A DNA stretch of 49,219 bases from Yokenella regensburgei ATCC 49455. GTDB taxonomy: Bacteria > Pseudomonadota > Gammaproteobacteria > Enterobacterales > Enterobacteriaceae. How positions within the stretch are numbered: the first letter of the stretch is position 1; every line of letters starts with the position of its first letter. The notes under the pieces are model-generated. The model was not told the origin of the DNA. It saw only the letters and a program-made list of their open reading frames with translations, and made no database searches. Made by a program: the position numbers and the translations under genes. The stretch covers positions 1-49,219 of the forward strand of contig NZ_JMPS01000013.1 in assembly GCF_000735455.1 (NCBI RefSeq). Direction: 5' to 3'. Below, piece after piece: positions 11,422-19,709 of this stretch.

Positions 11422-12195
11422 TTACTCTTCTTTTTCTTCGGCTTCATCCGCCGCGGCGTCTTCATCACGAGACTGCCGTTTACCGGTATAGAAGCGGGCA
11501 AAGAACACCCCCACCTCAAACAGACAGTACATCGGTATCGCCAACAGCGTTTGCGAGAATACATCGGGTGGCGTCAGCAACATGCCGACGACAAATGCAC
11601 CTACCAGCACGTACGGGCGCTTGCTGCGCAGATCGTCCGGCGTCGTAACGCCGACCCAGCACAGCAGAACAATCGCAACCGGCACCTCAAACGACACCCC
11701 GAACGCCATAAACAGCGCCATAACGAAGTCGAGGTAACTCTTGATATCCGTCGAGACCAGAACCCCTTCCGGCGCCGTGTGGGTCAGGAAACCAAACGCC
11801 AGCGGGAAGACCACGAAGTAGGCGAACGCCATCCCGATATAAAACAGCAGCGTACTGGAAACCAGCAGTGGCACCACCAGCTTGCGTTCGTGTTTGTACA
11901 ACGCCGGCGCGATAAACGCCCACACCTGATACAGGATGACCGGAGCCGACAGAATAATCGACACCATGAAGGTCAGCTTGATAGGGGTAAAGAACGGCGA
12001 GGCCACATCCGTCGCGATCATCGTCGCGCCTTTCGGCATGTGCTGGATCAGCGGGGCAGACACCACCTGATAGATATCATTGGCGAAATAAACCAACGCC
12101 AGAAATATGGCAAAAACCGCGATGATGCAGTTAAGCAGACGCTTACGCAGCTCAATCAGATGCGAAATCAGCGGTTGAGTATCTTCTACGCTCAT
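11422..12195 (-). CDS. tatC: Sec-independent (twin-arginine) translocase subunit TatC
   Basis: A 257-residue, six-helix inner-membrane protein that with TatB forms the receptor for twin-arginine signal peptides of folded proteins. The residues known to contact the signal peptide in E. coli, Phe94 and Glu103 ([13 protein letters not shown]), are at the same positions. The cytoplasmic C-terminal tail is highly charged. It starts 2 bases after the tatB stop codon, so the two are translationally linked. Length matches E. coli TatC (258). Confidence 0.97.
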   Translation of the reverse strand: MSVEDTQPLISHLIELRKRLLNCIIAVFAIFLALVYFANDIYQVVSAPLIQHMPKGATMIATDVASPFFTPIKLTFMVSIILSAPVILYQVWAFIAPALYKHERKLVVPLLVSSTLLFYIGMAFAYFVVFPLAFGFLTHTAPEGVLVSTDIKSYLDFVMALFMAFGVSFEVPVAIVLLCWVGVTTPDDLRSKRPYVLVGAFVVGMLLTPPDVFSQTLLAIPMYCLFEVGVFFARFYTGKRQSRDEDAAADEAEEKEE

Positions 12196-12197
12196 GT

Positions 12198-12752
12198 TTA
12201 CGCTTTATCACTTGATGCGGGGGTGGATCCTGAAGCCGGTGCAGCAGCCGCTTTCACCTTCTCGGGCTCAGCAACGGGTGTTACATGCAGGGTTTCCTCT
12301 GCCGGGGCCACCGCAGGCTCGGTCTGTGGAGCAGTCGCTTCAACAGCTGCCTGATGTTCAGCAGTAGCAGGCGTAACCCCTTCCCGCTGCGCTTCGGAAT
12401 CTTTCACCACCGGGTTATGGATGGTGTTAGCTTCGTCGCTGGCTTTCTCAGGATCGTGAATGGTATAGGAGCGTTTCATAGACTCTGCCGCTTCGCGCAG
12501 CTCATCCATCGAGGCTTTAAGCTCAGGCGTCAGGTTTTCCATGCTGGCTTTCTCAACCTTCTTCAGGCTGTCCTGGAATTCCTGAAGCTTCAGCTCCTGG
12601 GTCAACTCGTTTTGCACGGTGGCCGCCAGCGAACGTAGCGCTCGCACCCAGCCCACCACCGTTTTTACTGCCACAGGTAATCGCTTTGGTCCCAGTACAA
12701 TCAGGCCAATAACGAAGACCAGCAACAGTTCACTAAAACCAATATCGAACAC
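12198..12752 (-). CDS. tatB: Sec-independent translocase subunit TatB
   Basis: A 184-residue single-span membrane protein: an N-terminal transmembrane helix (residues about 3-21, with Glu8), the hinge GPKRLP, an amphipathic helix, a charged coiled region to about 120, and a low-complexity Ala/Pro/Glu-rich tail typical of TatB. It partners TatC in substrate recognition. It starts 3 bases after the tatA stop. The tail is the least conserved part and differs from E. coli, as expected for this family. Confidence 0.96.
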   Translation of the reverse strand: MFDIGFSELLLVFVIGLIVLGPKRLPVAVKTVVGWVRALRSLAATVQNELTQELKLQEFQDSLKKVEKASMENLTPELKASMDELREAAESMKRSYTIHDPEKASDEANTIHNPVVKDSEAQREGVTPATAEHQAAVEATAPQTEPAVAPAEETLHVTPVAEPEKVKAAAAPASGSTPASSDKA

Positions 12753-12755
12753 GAA

Positions 12756-13010
12756 TTACACCTGCTCTTTGTCGTGGCTTTTCGCCCCGTCTTTTTTGGC
12801 ATCGTCTGGCTTATCAGAGATGGATTTTGCAGTGAAATCTGCATCCTGCGCGGAGTTATCCTTCTTCTCTTCATCATCACCCATGGCTTTTTTGAAGCCT
12901 TTGATAGATGCGCCCAGGTCAGATCCCAACGAGCTCAGCTTTTTAGTCCCGAAAAGCAGAACCACAATCACGACGATAATCAGTAACTGCCAAATGCTAA
13001 TACCACCCAT
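12756..13010 (-). CDS. tatA: Sec-independent translocase subunit TatA
   Basis: An 84-residue pore-forming component of the Tat system, with a short N-terminal transmembrane helix (residues 5-20, with Gln8 rather than TatB's Glu8), the FGTKKL hinge and an amphipathic helix followed by a charged tail. E. coli TatA is 89 residues. The first gene of tatABC-D. AGAGGA lies 8 bases before the ATG. The upstream region holds a TATAAT at 13051-13056 at the edge of an ERIC repeat. Confidence 0.96.
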   Translation of the reverse strand: MGGISIWQLLIIVVIVVLLFGTKKLSSLGSDLGASIKGFKKAMGDDEEKKDNSAQDADFTAKSISDKPDDAKKDGAKSHDKEQV

Positions 13011-13050
13011 AAATATTCCTCTGTTATAGATGATGAAATAATCAACCTAC

Positions 13051-13056
13051 ATTATA
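13051..13056 (-). promoter_or_regulatory. Candidate -10 element for tatA at the ERIC boundary
   Basis: On the minus strand TATAAT is a perfect -10 hexamer, about 41 bases before the tatA ATG. Four of its six bases belong to the terminal TATA of the ERIC repeat. No good -35 hexamer is seen 16-18 bases upstream (inside ERIC), and there is no extended -10 TGn, so promoter activity is uncertain. Confidence 0.35.
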
Positions 13057-13179
13057 CCCGTCATACTTCAAGTTGCATGTGCGTTGGCCGCATTCGTTCA
13101 CCCCGGTCACTTACCTGAGTAAGCTCCTGGGGATTCACTCACTTACCGCCTTCCTGCAACTCGAATTATTTAGGGTATA
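13053..13179. repeat. ERIC (IRU) repeat, 127 bp
   Basis: A 127-bp imperfect palindrome with the hallmark ERIC core: TGAGTAAGCTCCTGGGGATTC on the plus strand (the ERIC primer region) facing its partner CACCCCGGTCACTTACC, flanked by the ends TATACCC and GGGTATA. It fills most of the 188-base gap between ubiB and tatA. ERIC elements are non-coding, non-autonomous intergenic repeats of enterobacteria. When transcribed they fold into long hairpins that can alter mRNA stability. Confidence 0.93.
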
Positions 13180-13198
13180 TACGATAGCGATGCAAAAC

Positions 13199-14839
13199 TC
13201 AGCGCGTTTTCCGCCAGCCAATCAGCCAGGCAACCAGACCGCCAGCCATAATCCAGGCCGGCATCAGATCCCAGTCAGGACGGTTGATCAGAAGCAGGGT
13301 ACCGCTCAGAAGTAAAACCGCGCCTATACCAAACAGATAACGTGACTGCCCCTGTCGGGTACGATTAGACGCCATGTCGGTCGCTATCTTATCAATACTA
13401 CGCTGCAGTTGTTTGCTCTGGCGCAGGCTGTCATAAACCAGTTCAGGGATTTCTGGCATTTTTTCGATCCAGAACGGCGCTTTCTCTTTGAAAGCACGCA
13501 CCAGCGCCGGGAGCCCCACCTGATCTTTAATCCACGACTCCAGAAACGGCTTCGCCGTCTTCCACAAGTCTAACTGAGGATAGAGCTGGCGACCTACGCC
13601 CTCAACGTAAAGTAACGTCTTCTGAAGTAAAACTAATTGAGGCTGCACTTCCATATTGAAGCGCCGCGCGGTGTTGAACAGGTTTAGCAGCACATGGCCA
13701 AATGAGATTTCTGCCAGCGGTTTCTCGAAGATTGGCTCGCATACGGTACGAATGGCGAATTCAAACTCTTCGACGTTGGTATCCGACGGTACCCAACCAG
13801 AATCGACGTGCAGCTCCGCTACTTTGCGATAATCACGGTTGAAGAAGGCGATAAAGTTCTCCGCCAGATAGCGTTTGTCGTCTTTATTGAGCGAACCAAC
13901 AATGCCGCAGTCGATCCCGATGTATTGCGGGTCTTCTGGATGATCGTAACTGACAAAAATGTTGCCCGGGTGCATGTCTGCATGGAAGAAGCTATCGCGG
14001 AACACCTGGGTAAAGAAGACCTGAACACCGCGCTCGGCCAGCAACTTCATGTTGGTGCCCTGTTTTTCCAGGGTTTCCACGTCCGACACCGGGATGCCGT
14101 AAATACGCTCCATCACCAGCATATTCTGGCTACAGTAGTCGGAATACACTTCCGGTACGTACAGCATCGGGCTATTTTCGAAATTGCGGCGCAGCTGAAT
14201 GGCGTTGGCGGCTTCCCGCAGCAGGTTCAGTTCGTCGATGAGCGTCTTTTCATACTCACGCACCACTTCCATCGGGCGCAGACGACGGCCGTCCGGCAGT
14301 AATCGCGGTACCCAGCGTGCAAGGCGGTAAATCAGGCGCATGTCGGCTTTGATCACCGGCAGAATATCGGGACGGATAACTTTGATTACCACATCCTGAC
14401 CATTTGCCTTCAGGCGGGCAGTATGCACCTGCGCGATGGAGGCAGAGGCCAGCGGTTCGATATCAAAATCATCAAACCAGGTCTCCACCGGGATATCGCC
14501 CATCGCCTGTTCGATCTGCTGCTTCGCGAGCTTACCGTCAAACGGGGCAACGCGGTCCTGCAACAGCGCCAGCTGATCGGCAATCTGCGGGGGGAAGAGA
14601 TCCCGTCGCGTTGACAGCATCTGACCAAACTTGATCCATACCGGACCCAGCTCCTGCAGTGCCAGACGCAGACGTTCGCCTAACGGTTTATTTTTATGGC
14701 GGTTAGGCATCCAGAACAGCATACGCCGCCAGATGCGAAGCGGCAGCGTAATGCGTATTTTTGGGATGAGTTCGTCGAGTCCGTAACTTAGAAAGGTGCG
14801 GATGATGAAATACAGGCGCCGCATTTCCCCTGGCGTCAT
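13199..14839 (-). CDS. ubiB: Ubiquinone biosynthesis regulatory kinase-like protein UbiB
   Basis: A 546-residue member of the ABC1/ADCK/COQ8 atypical kinase-like family, needed for ubiquinone synthesis, probably as an ATPase that helps the Ubi complex handle its lipid substrates. The family's KxGQ motif ([11 protein letters not shown]) lies near residue 75, the Ala-rich loop in place of a glycine loop (ASASIAQVH) near 125, and the HADMHPGNI and IDCGIVG catalytic loops near 290-310. Two hydrophobic helices close the C-terminus. The start overlaps the ubiJ stop (ATGA, 14836-14839). Confidence 0.96.
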   Translation of the reverse strand: MTPGEMRRLYFIIRTFLSYGLDELIPKIRITLPLRIWRRMLFWMPNRHKNKPLGERLRLALQELGPVWIKFGQMLSTRRDLFPPQIADQLALLQDRVAPFDGKLAKQQIEQAMGDIPVETWFDDFDIEPLASASIAQVHTARLKANGQDVVIKVIRPDILPVIKADMRLIYRLARWVPRLLPDGRRLRPMEVVREYEKTLIDELNLLREAANAIQLRRNFENSPMLYVPEVYSDYCSQNMLVMERIYGIPVSDVETLEKQGTNMKLLAERGVQVFFTQVFRDSFFHADMHPGNIFVSYDHPEDPQYIGIDCGIVGSLNKDDKRYLAENFIAFFNRDYRKVAELHVDSGWVPSDTNVEEFEFAIRTVCEPIFEKPLAEISFGHVLLNLFNTARRFNMEVQPQLVLLQKTLLYVEGVGRQLYPQLDLWKTAKPFLESWIKDQVGLPALVRAFKEKAPFWIEKMPEIPELVYDSLRQSKQLQRSIDKIATDMASNRTRQGQSRYLFGIGAVLLLSGTLLLINRPDWDLMPAWIMAGGLVAWLIGWRKTR

Positions 14840-15441
14840 TGTCCCTCCAGCTTTTCCAGCCGCTTCATTAATGCATCAACGCTACGCGCAACGGCCGCCG
14901 TTTCTTCAGCAAACCATGCCACTTCCAGTGGTCCCGGCGCCAGCTTCCACTCTTCCGTTAACGCCTCGGCGGCATAACGTTGCTGGCGCTGAAAACCGTG
15001 ACGTAAAAAGGCGGCACCGCCGCGTAACAGTTTGCTGACCCCTTCGGCGGCGATATCGCCGGTATAAGGTGCCAGCAGTTCCGCAGGATCGAACTCGGCC
15101 AGATCGGCGAGCGCGACAAAGTTCTGCACCACCTGGAGGTCACCCTGCACTTCGAGATCACCGCTGCGGATAAGCGCCGTTAGCTGTTGACGATTACGCA
15201 ACTGCGGCAGAACGCTGGCGCGGGTAACAACCGTGCAGTCAGCCTCACCTTCCCATGCCCCCAGCACGTCAATCTGCTGCTCACTAAAAGCCAGAATCAG
15301 CGGTGAGGAAAATTCTTTAAGCTCGATGCGCAGCACTTTTCCCATCAGCCGTTGGCGGGCCGGTTTCAGCGCTCGTTCGCGCCAGAGAAAGGTGTTCAGA
15401 ATCGATTCGATTCCGGCGGTGACTAATGGCTGTAAAGGCAT
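14836..15441 (-). CDS. ubiJ: Ubiquinone biosynthesis accessory factor UbiJ
   Basis: A 201-residue protein with an N-terminal SCP2 lipid-binding domain (about residues 10-115). With UbiK it organises the soluble Ubi hydroxylase/methylase complex and is needed for aerobic ubiquinone production. The ATG at 15441 ([13 protein letters not shown]) matches E. coli and has AGGAGGG 7 bases upstream; the reading frame remains open 15 codons further but into the ubiE end. It starts 13 bases after ubiE and overlaps ubiB. In E. coli the small RNA EsrE has been described from the 3' half of this gene; I cannot confirm it here. Confidence 0.94.
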   Translation of the reverse strand: MPLQPLVTAGIESILNTFLWRERALKPARQRLMGKVLRIELKEFSSPLILAFSEQQIDVLGAWEGEADCTVVTRASVLPQLRNRQQLTALIRSGDLEVQGDLQVVQNFVALADLAEFDPAELLAPYTGDIAAEGVSKLLRGGAAFLRHGFQRQQRYAAEALTEEWKLAPGPLEVAWFAEETAAVARSVDALMKRLEKLEGQ

Positions 15442-15454
15442 GGTGTCCCTCCTG

Positions 15455-16210
15455 TCAGAATTTGTAGCCGCGATGCAGCGCCACAATCCCTGCCGTCAGG
15501 TTGTAGTAGTCCACGCTTTCAAAGCCTGCGTCCTGCATCATGGATTTCAGAGTGTCCTGATCCGGGTGCATACGGATAGACTCTGCCAGATAGCGATAGC
15601 TTTCCGCGTCGTTTGCCACCATTTCGCCAATGCGTGGCAGAATGTGGAATGAATAGGCATCGTAGGCTTTGCTGAGCGGATCGATAATCGGTTTAGAAAA
15701 CTCGAGCACCAGCAGACGGCCACCCGGCTTCAGCACGCGGAACATAGAACGCAGCGCTTTGTCTTTATCGGTGACGTTACGCAGACCAAAAGAGATGGTA
15801 ATGCAGTCAAAAGTGTTGTCCGGGAAAGGCAGCGCTTCGGCGTTCGCCTGCACGTATTCCACATTCCCTATCACACCGATATTACGCAGTTTCTCACGGC
15901 CCATTTTCAACATGGAGTCGTTGATATCTGCCAGAACAACCCGCCCGGTTTCACCGACCAGACGAGAGAATTTTGCCGTCAGATCGCCGGTGCCTCCGGC
16001 CAGATCCAGCACGGTCTGCCCACGACGAACGCCGCTGCAGTCAATGGTGAAGCGCTTCCACAAACGATGAATACCGAATGACATCAGGTCGTTCATCACG
16101 TCGTATTTCGCGGCGACAGAGTGAAATACGTGCGCCACCATATCAGCTTTCTGTCCTTTGGCTACGGTCTGGAAGCCAAAGTGCGTCGTGTCTTGTGAAT
16201 CCTCAGCCAT
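15455..16210 (-). CDS. ubiE: Ubiquinone/menaquinone C-methyltransferase UbiE
   Basis: A 251-residue SAM-dependent methyltransferase that C-methylates 2-octaprenyl-6-methoxy-1,4-benzoquinol in the ubiquinone pathway and demethylmenaquinol in menaquinone synthesis. Class I motif I is [10 protein letters not shown] near residue 70, and the UbiE signatures [18 protein letters not shown] and [17 protein letters not shown] are intact. Length equals E. coli UbiE. First gene of ubiE-ubiJ-ubiB, 66 bases downstream of rmuC. Confidence 0.97.
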   Translation of the reverse strand: MAEDSQDTTHFGFQTVAKGQKADMVAHVFHSVAAKYDVMNDLMSFGIHRLWKRFTIDCSGVRRGQTVLDLAGGTGDLTAKFSRLVGETGRVVLADINDSMLKMGREKLRNIGVIGNVEYVQANAEALPFPDNTFDCITISFGLRNVTDKDKALRSMFRVLKPGGRLLVLEFSKPIIDPLSKAYDAYSFHILPRIGEMVANDAESYRYLAESIRMHPDQDTLKSMMQDAGFESVDYYNLTAGIVALHRGYKF

Positions 16211-16276
16211 CTTAATGCCTGCTTATCAAAAAAATGTCCTGCGAGTGTAACAGATTGGCTGCATTTCCCCTACGAC

Positions 16277-17704
16277 TCAACCTTCCCGGAAGATGCTGGA
16301 ACGATCGTTTTCTTCACGCTCCTCTTCACCGTTCTGCGCTTCGCGCAGGCGATATTCTTCATCCTGAGCGCTGGCCTGTTCGACAAGGTCCGGGTTAATT
16401 TCGCGTTTAACTTCAACCCCCAACCCCCTGAACGCCTCGGCCTGCACCAACAGATTTCCACGCCCTGATGCGAGTTTTTTCATCGCCTGGCGGTAGTTTT
16501 CCTGCGCCCGGTCAAGCCCTTGCCCGACGGAAGTCATGTCATCCACGAAAAGACGCATTTTGTCATACAGACGGCTGGCGCGATCGGCAATTTGTTGGGC
16601 ATTACGACTCTGGTGCTCGTAGCGCCAGAGGTTAGCAATCGTCCGTAGCGCCACCAGAAGCGTCGTCGGACTAACCAGCATAATGTTATTTTTCAGCGCC
16701 TCAGTTATCAGTTCGGGCTGCCGGTCTATTGCCAACAGGAACGCGGGTTCGACGGGAATAAACATCAGCACGTAATCAAGCGACCGCAGCCCTGGAAGCT
16801 GCTGGTAATCTTTGCGCCCCAACAGACGAATATGGCTGCGAACAGAGGCGATATGCTCCTGCAACGCGCTTTCTCGGGTGTACTCATCCTCGGCGTTGAA
16901 ATAGCGCTCGTAGGCGATGAGTGTCATCTTGGCATCGATGACCACATCTTTGCACTGTGGCAGGCGGACAATCACATCAGGCTGCATGCGTGCGCGGTTG
17001 TCGGTCTCAATACTGACCTGGGTTTGATACTCATGCCCTTCGCGCAGGCCAGAGGCCTCAAGCACCCGGGTGAGCACGACCTCCCCCCAGTTACCCTGCG
17101 TTTTGTTATCACCTTTCAGCGCCCGCGTCAGGTTCACCGCTTCCTGAGCCATCTGTGCATTAAGCTGTTGCAGGTTACGAATCTCATGGGCGAGCGTATG
17201 CCGCTCGCGAGCCTCCACGCCAAAGCTGTCCTGCACCTGACGACGAAAACCATCGAGCTGTTCACGCAGCGGGGTCAGCAGGCTTCCCAGACTCTGGCGG
17301 TTCTGCTCGTCTACCCGACGATTGCTATGTTCAAAAATACGATTGGCGAGGTTCTCGAACTGTTCGCTCAGGCGCTGCTCGCTGTTAACCATCTGGCGAA
17401 TTTTATCTTCGGCATGCAGTTGGGTGGATTCCAGACGAGTAGTGACTTCACGCAGATCAGCCTCAAGTGAGGTATTGATTTCCCGCAGGCTGCGTAGCTC
17501 GTTGTTCAGCAGTTCACACTCTTCACGCCAGTGTTCGCTTTGCAGCAGCTGCTGTTTGGTTGCACTCAGTTCACCGTACATCTCACGCTGTTCGGCCAGA
17601 AGATCGGCCTGCAGCTGTGCCGCGCGAGATCGCTCCGCCAGCCAGCCAATCAGTACGCCTGCCACCAGCGCGACAACCGCGCTCAGTATGATTGAGATAT
17701 CCAC
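16277..17704 (-). CDS. rmuC: DNA recombination protein RmuC
   Basis: A 475-residue protein with an N-terminal transmembrane helix (about residues 4-22), a long coiled coil (about 30-190) and a C-terminal RmuC domain related to restriction-endonuclease folds (around DVVIDAKMTLIAYERYF). Loss of RmuC raises inversions at short inverted repeats in E. coli. The start is GTG at 17704: GGAGGG lies 7 bases upstream and the length then equals E. coli RmuC exactly, whereas the upstream ATG at 17737 would add eleven unconserved residues. Confidence 0.93.
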   Translation of the reverse strand: MDISIILSAVVALVAGVLIGWLAERSRAAQLQADLLAEQREMYGELSATKQQLLQSEHWREECELLNNELRSLREINTSLEADLREVTTRLESTQLHAEDKIRQMVNSEQRLSEQFENLANRIFEHSNRRVDEQNRQSLGSLLTPLREQLDGFRRQVQDSFGVEARERHTLAHEIRNLQQLNAQMAQEAVNLTRALKGDNKTQGNWGEVVLTRVLEASGLREGHEYQTQVSIETDNRARMQPDVIVRLPQCKDVVIDAKMTLIAYERYFNAEDEYTRESALQEHIASVRSHIRLLGRKDYQQLPGLRSLDYVLMFIPVEPAFLLAIDRQPELITEALKNNIMLVSPTTLLVALRTIANLWRYEHQSRNAQQIADRASRLYDKMRLFVDDMTSVGQGLDRAQENYRQAMKKLASGRGNLLVQAEAFRGLGVEVKREINPDLVEQASAQDEEYRLREAQNGEEEREENDRSSIFREG

Positions 17705-17796
17705 TGTTCCCTCCTGCTTCAACCGCTTACCGCACAAAATAGAATTGTGCTGTATAAACGTCCAGTTTAAAAGGGATTTCCTGCGAGGTGTTACGC

Positions 17797-17825
17797 AAAA
17801 AAAAGGCCGAACAGGTCGGCCTTTT
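17797..17825 (-). terminator. Rho-independent terminator of udp
   Basis: Perfect 10-bp stem AAAAGGCCGA (17801-17810) with TCGGCCTTTT (17816-17825), loop of 5 bases. On the minus strand the stem is followed by an uninterrupted T run (17797-17804, eight T). It lies 15 bases after the udp stop and upstream of rmuC, separating the two transcription units. Confidence 0.9.
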
Positions 17826-17839
17826 CAAAGAAGGGAAAG

Positions 17840-18601
17840 TTACAGCAGGCGACGAGCCGCCTCGACCACGATTTTCACCGCGTGGCTTTCGGTCTTTTTC
17901 ATGGTTTCAGCGTTCGGGATTTCCTGCTGGGTACGGTTGACGATAACACCCGCCACCATCCCGGCACGCAGGCCCTGGCTGGAACACATGGTCAGCAACG
18001 TCGCTGACTCCATTTCGTAGTTCATGACGCCCATAGACTGCCATTCTGCCATCGAGCCTTTGTACTGACGCACAACGCGACCAGAGAAGGTGTCATAACG
18101 CTCCTGGCCCGGGTAGAAGGTATCAGAAGAGGCGGTAACGCCAATATGGGTCGTCGCCCCGACAGATTTCGCGGCGTCTACCAGTGCGGTAGTACATGCG
18201 AAGTCAGCAACCGCCGGGAATTCCAGCGGCGCAAAGTGCAGGCTGGCACCGTCGAGGCGCACGGATGCGGTAGTCACCAGTACGTCGCCAACGTTGATGT
18301 GCGGCTGAATAGCGCCGGTGGTACCCACGCGCAGGAAGGTACGAATACCCAGCTGTGCCAGTTCTTCAACTGCGATAGAAGTAGATGGACCGCCGATCCC
18401 GGTAGAGCAAACAATCACTGCTTTGCCATCGAGTTCAGCACGCCAGGAAGTGAATTCACGATGCGATGCCAGCTTAACCGGCTTTTCCATCAGCGCGGCG
18501 ATCTTTTCAACACGCTCCGGATCGCCAGGGACGATGGCAAGCGTAGCCCCTTGTAAATCATTTTTGGTGAGGCCTAAGTGGAAAACATCAGACTTGGACA
18601 T
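17840..18601 (-). CDS. udp: Uridine phosphorylase
   Basis: A 253-residue nucleoside phosphorylase of the NP-I family that splits uridine with phosphate into uracil and ribose-1-phosphate in pyrimidine salvage; the family enzyme is a cytoplasmic hexamer. The signature [16 protein letters not shown] and the uracil/ribose site around [12 protein letters not shown] are conserved, and length equals E. coli Udp. AGGAG precedes the ATG. Two CRP-type sites lie 52 bp apart upstream, the arrangement used with CytR in E. coli, so cAMP activation and CytR repression are likely. Confidence 0.97.
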   Translation of the reverse strand: MSKSDVFHLGLTKNDLQGATLAIVPGDPERVEKIAALMEKPVKLASHREFTSWRAELDGKAVIVCSTGIGGPSTSIAVEELAQLGIRTFLRVGTTGAIQPHINVGDVLVTTASVRLDGASLHFAPLEFPAVADFACTTALVDAAKSVGATTHIGVTASSDTFYPGQERYDTFSGRVVRQYKGSMAEWQSMGVMNYEMESATLLTMCSSQGLRAGMVAGVIVNRTQQEIPNAETMKKTESHAVKIVVEAARRLL

Positions 18602-18674
18602 AAAAAAACTCCTCTGTGGTTCAGATGGTCAGCAGAAGTAAAAAGACACTTTACAGAAGCCCTGCGGGTATTTT

Positions 18675-18690
18675 CGTGATGGCAGTCACC
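18675..18690 (-). promoter_or_regulatory. Promoter-proximal CRP site of udp
   Basis: CGTGA-N6-TCACC matches the CRP consensus TGTGA-N6-TCACA at 8 of 10 half-site positions. It would be centred near -41.5 if transcription starts near 18641, where a -10-like TGTAAA (18650-18655, minus strand) fits. Confidence 0.7.
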
Positions 18691-18726
18691 ATGAATGAAA
18701 AATATTACATTGAATTCTCATTAATT

Positions 18727-18742
18727 GGTGATTTGCATCACA
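18727..18742 (-). promoter_or_regulatory. Upstream CRP site of udp
   Basis: GGTGA-N6-TCACA matches the CRP consensus at 9 of 10 positions. Its centre is exactly 52 bp from that of the proximal site, equal to the -41.5/-93.5 spacing described for the CytR-regulated udp promoter of E. coli. A CytR operator would lie between the two but is too degenerate to call by eye. The site might also serve the divergent dlhH. Confidence 0.75.
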
Positions 18743-18860
18743 TTAACAAGCAATGTCGCCGGCCACTGCACAAAAGATAGCCTGTTTACGACATGATGGT
18801 TTGTTAACGTGCAGTCTATAGTTATCGATGCGCTAATTATTACAGGGTATGGAGAATGCC

Positions 18861-19670
18861 ATGACAACACAAAAACAACCTGGATTTGCACCTGCTGCTG
18901 CGCCGCACGCTTCAACTATCGTACATACATCTGACGACGCTATCACCGCAGGCGATACATCGATTCCTTCCCAGGGCGAAAGCATGCCGGCCTGGTACGC
19001 TCGTCCAAAACACGCCGAAGGTCCGCTCCCCGTCGTTATGGTGATACAGGAAATTTTTGGCGTGCACGAACATATTCGCGATCTGTGCCGCCGCCTGGCG
19101 CTGGAAGGCTATCTGGCGGTTGCCCCGGAGCTCTATTTCCGCCAGGGCGATCCGAACGACTACGCAGATATCCCGACGCTTTTCAGCGGCCTGGTAAGCA
19201 AAGTGCCCGATGCACAGGTGCTGGCTGACCTCGACCACGTTGCCAGCTGGGCTGCCCGCAACGGTGGTGATGCCCATCGCCTGATGGTCACGGGTTTCTG
19301 CTGGGGCGGCCGTATTGCCTGGCTGTATGCTGCCCATAACCCGCAGCTCAAAGCGGCCGTTGCCTGGTACGGAAAACTGGTCGGGGATAAAACCCTTAAC
19401 TCGCCAAAACATCCGGTTGATATTGCGGTGAACCTGAATGCCCCCGTGCTGGGGTTATACGGGGGGCAGGATACCGGTATTCCGCTGGATACCGTCGAAA
19501 CTATGCGCCATGCGCTGAGAGCCGCGAATGCGAAAGCGGAAATCGTGATTTATCCGGAAGCCGGACACGCGTTTAATGCGGATTATCGCCCGAGCTATCA
19601 TGCTGAATCGGCGCACGATGGCTGGCAGCGAATGCTGGCGTGGTTTTCGCAGTATGGAAGTAAAAAATAA
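18861..19670 (+). CDS. dlhH: Dienelactone hydrolase family protein
   Basis: A 269-residue alpha/beta hydrolase (E. coli DlhH, formerly YsgA). The family triad is Cys-Asp-His: Cys in GFCWGGR, Asp in YGGQDTG and His in EAGHAFN. The physiological substrate is not established. The start at 18861 (MTTQKQPGF) matches the E. coli N-terminus and has GGAG 8 bases upstream; an in-frame ATG at 18849 would add MENA. Divergent from udp, convergent with metE. The first 40 residues are polar and alanine-rich and poorly conserved. Confidence 0.9.
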   Translation: MTTQKQPGFAPAAAPHASTIVHTSDDAITAGDTSIPSQGESMPAWYARPKHAEGPLPVVMVIQEIFGVHEHIRDLCRRLALEGYLAVAPELYFRQGDPNDYADIPTLFSGLVSKVPDAQVLADLDHVASWAARNGGDAHRLMVTGFCWGGRIAWLYAAHNPQLKAAVAWYGKLVGDKTLNSPKHPVDIAVNLNAPVLGLYGGQDTGIPLDTVETMRHALRAANAKAEIVIYPEAGHAFNADYRPSYHAESAHDGWQRMLAWFSQYGSKK

Positions 19671-19675
19671 CAACA

Positions 19676-19703
19676 GGCCCGGTAAGCATAATGCCTCCGG
19701 GCC
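19676..19703. terminator. Palindrome between dlhH and metE
   Basis: GGCCCGG (19676-19682) pairs with CCGGGCC (19697-19703) across a loop that itself contains GCAT/ATGC. It lies between two convergent genes. On the minus strand it is followed within a few bases by TTGTTATTTTTTA, so it could end metE transcripts; the plus-strand tail is poor in T. REP-like in sequence. Confidence 0.5.
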
Positions 19704-19709
19704 GATTCA

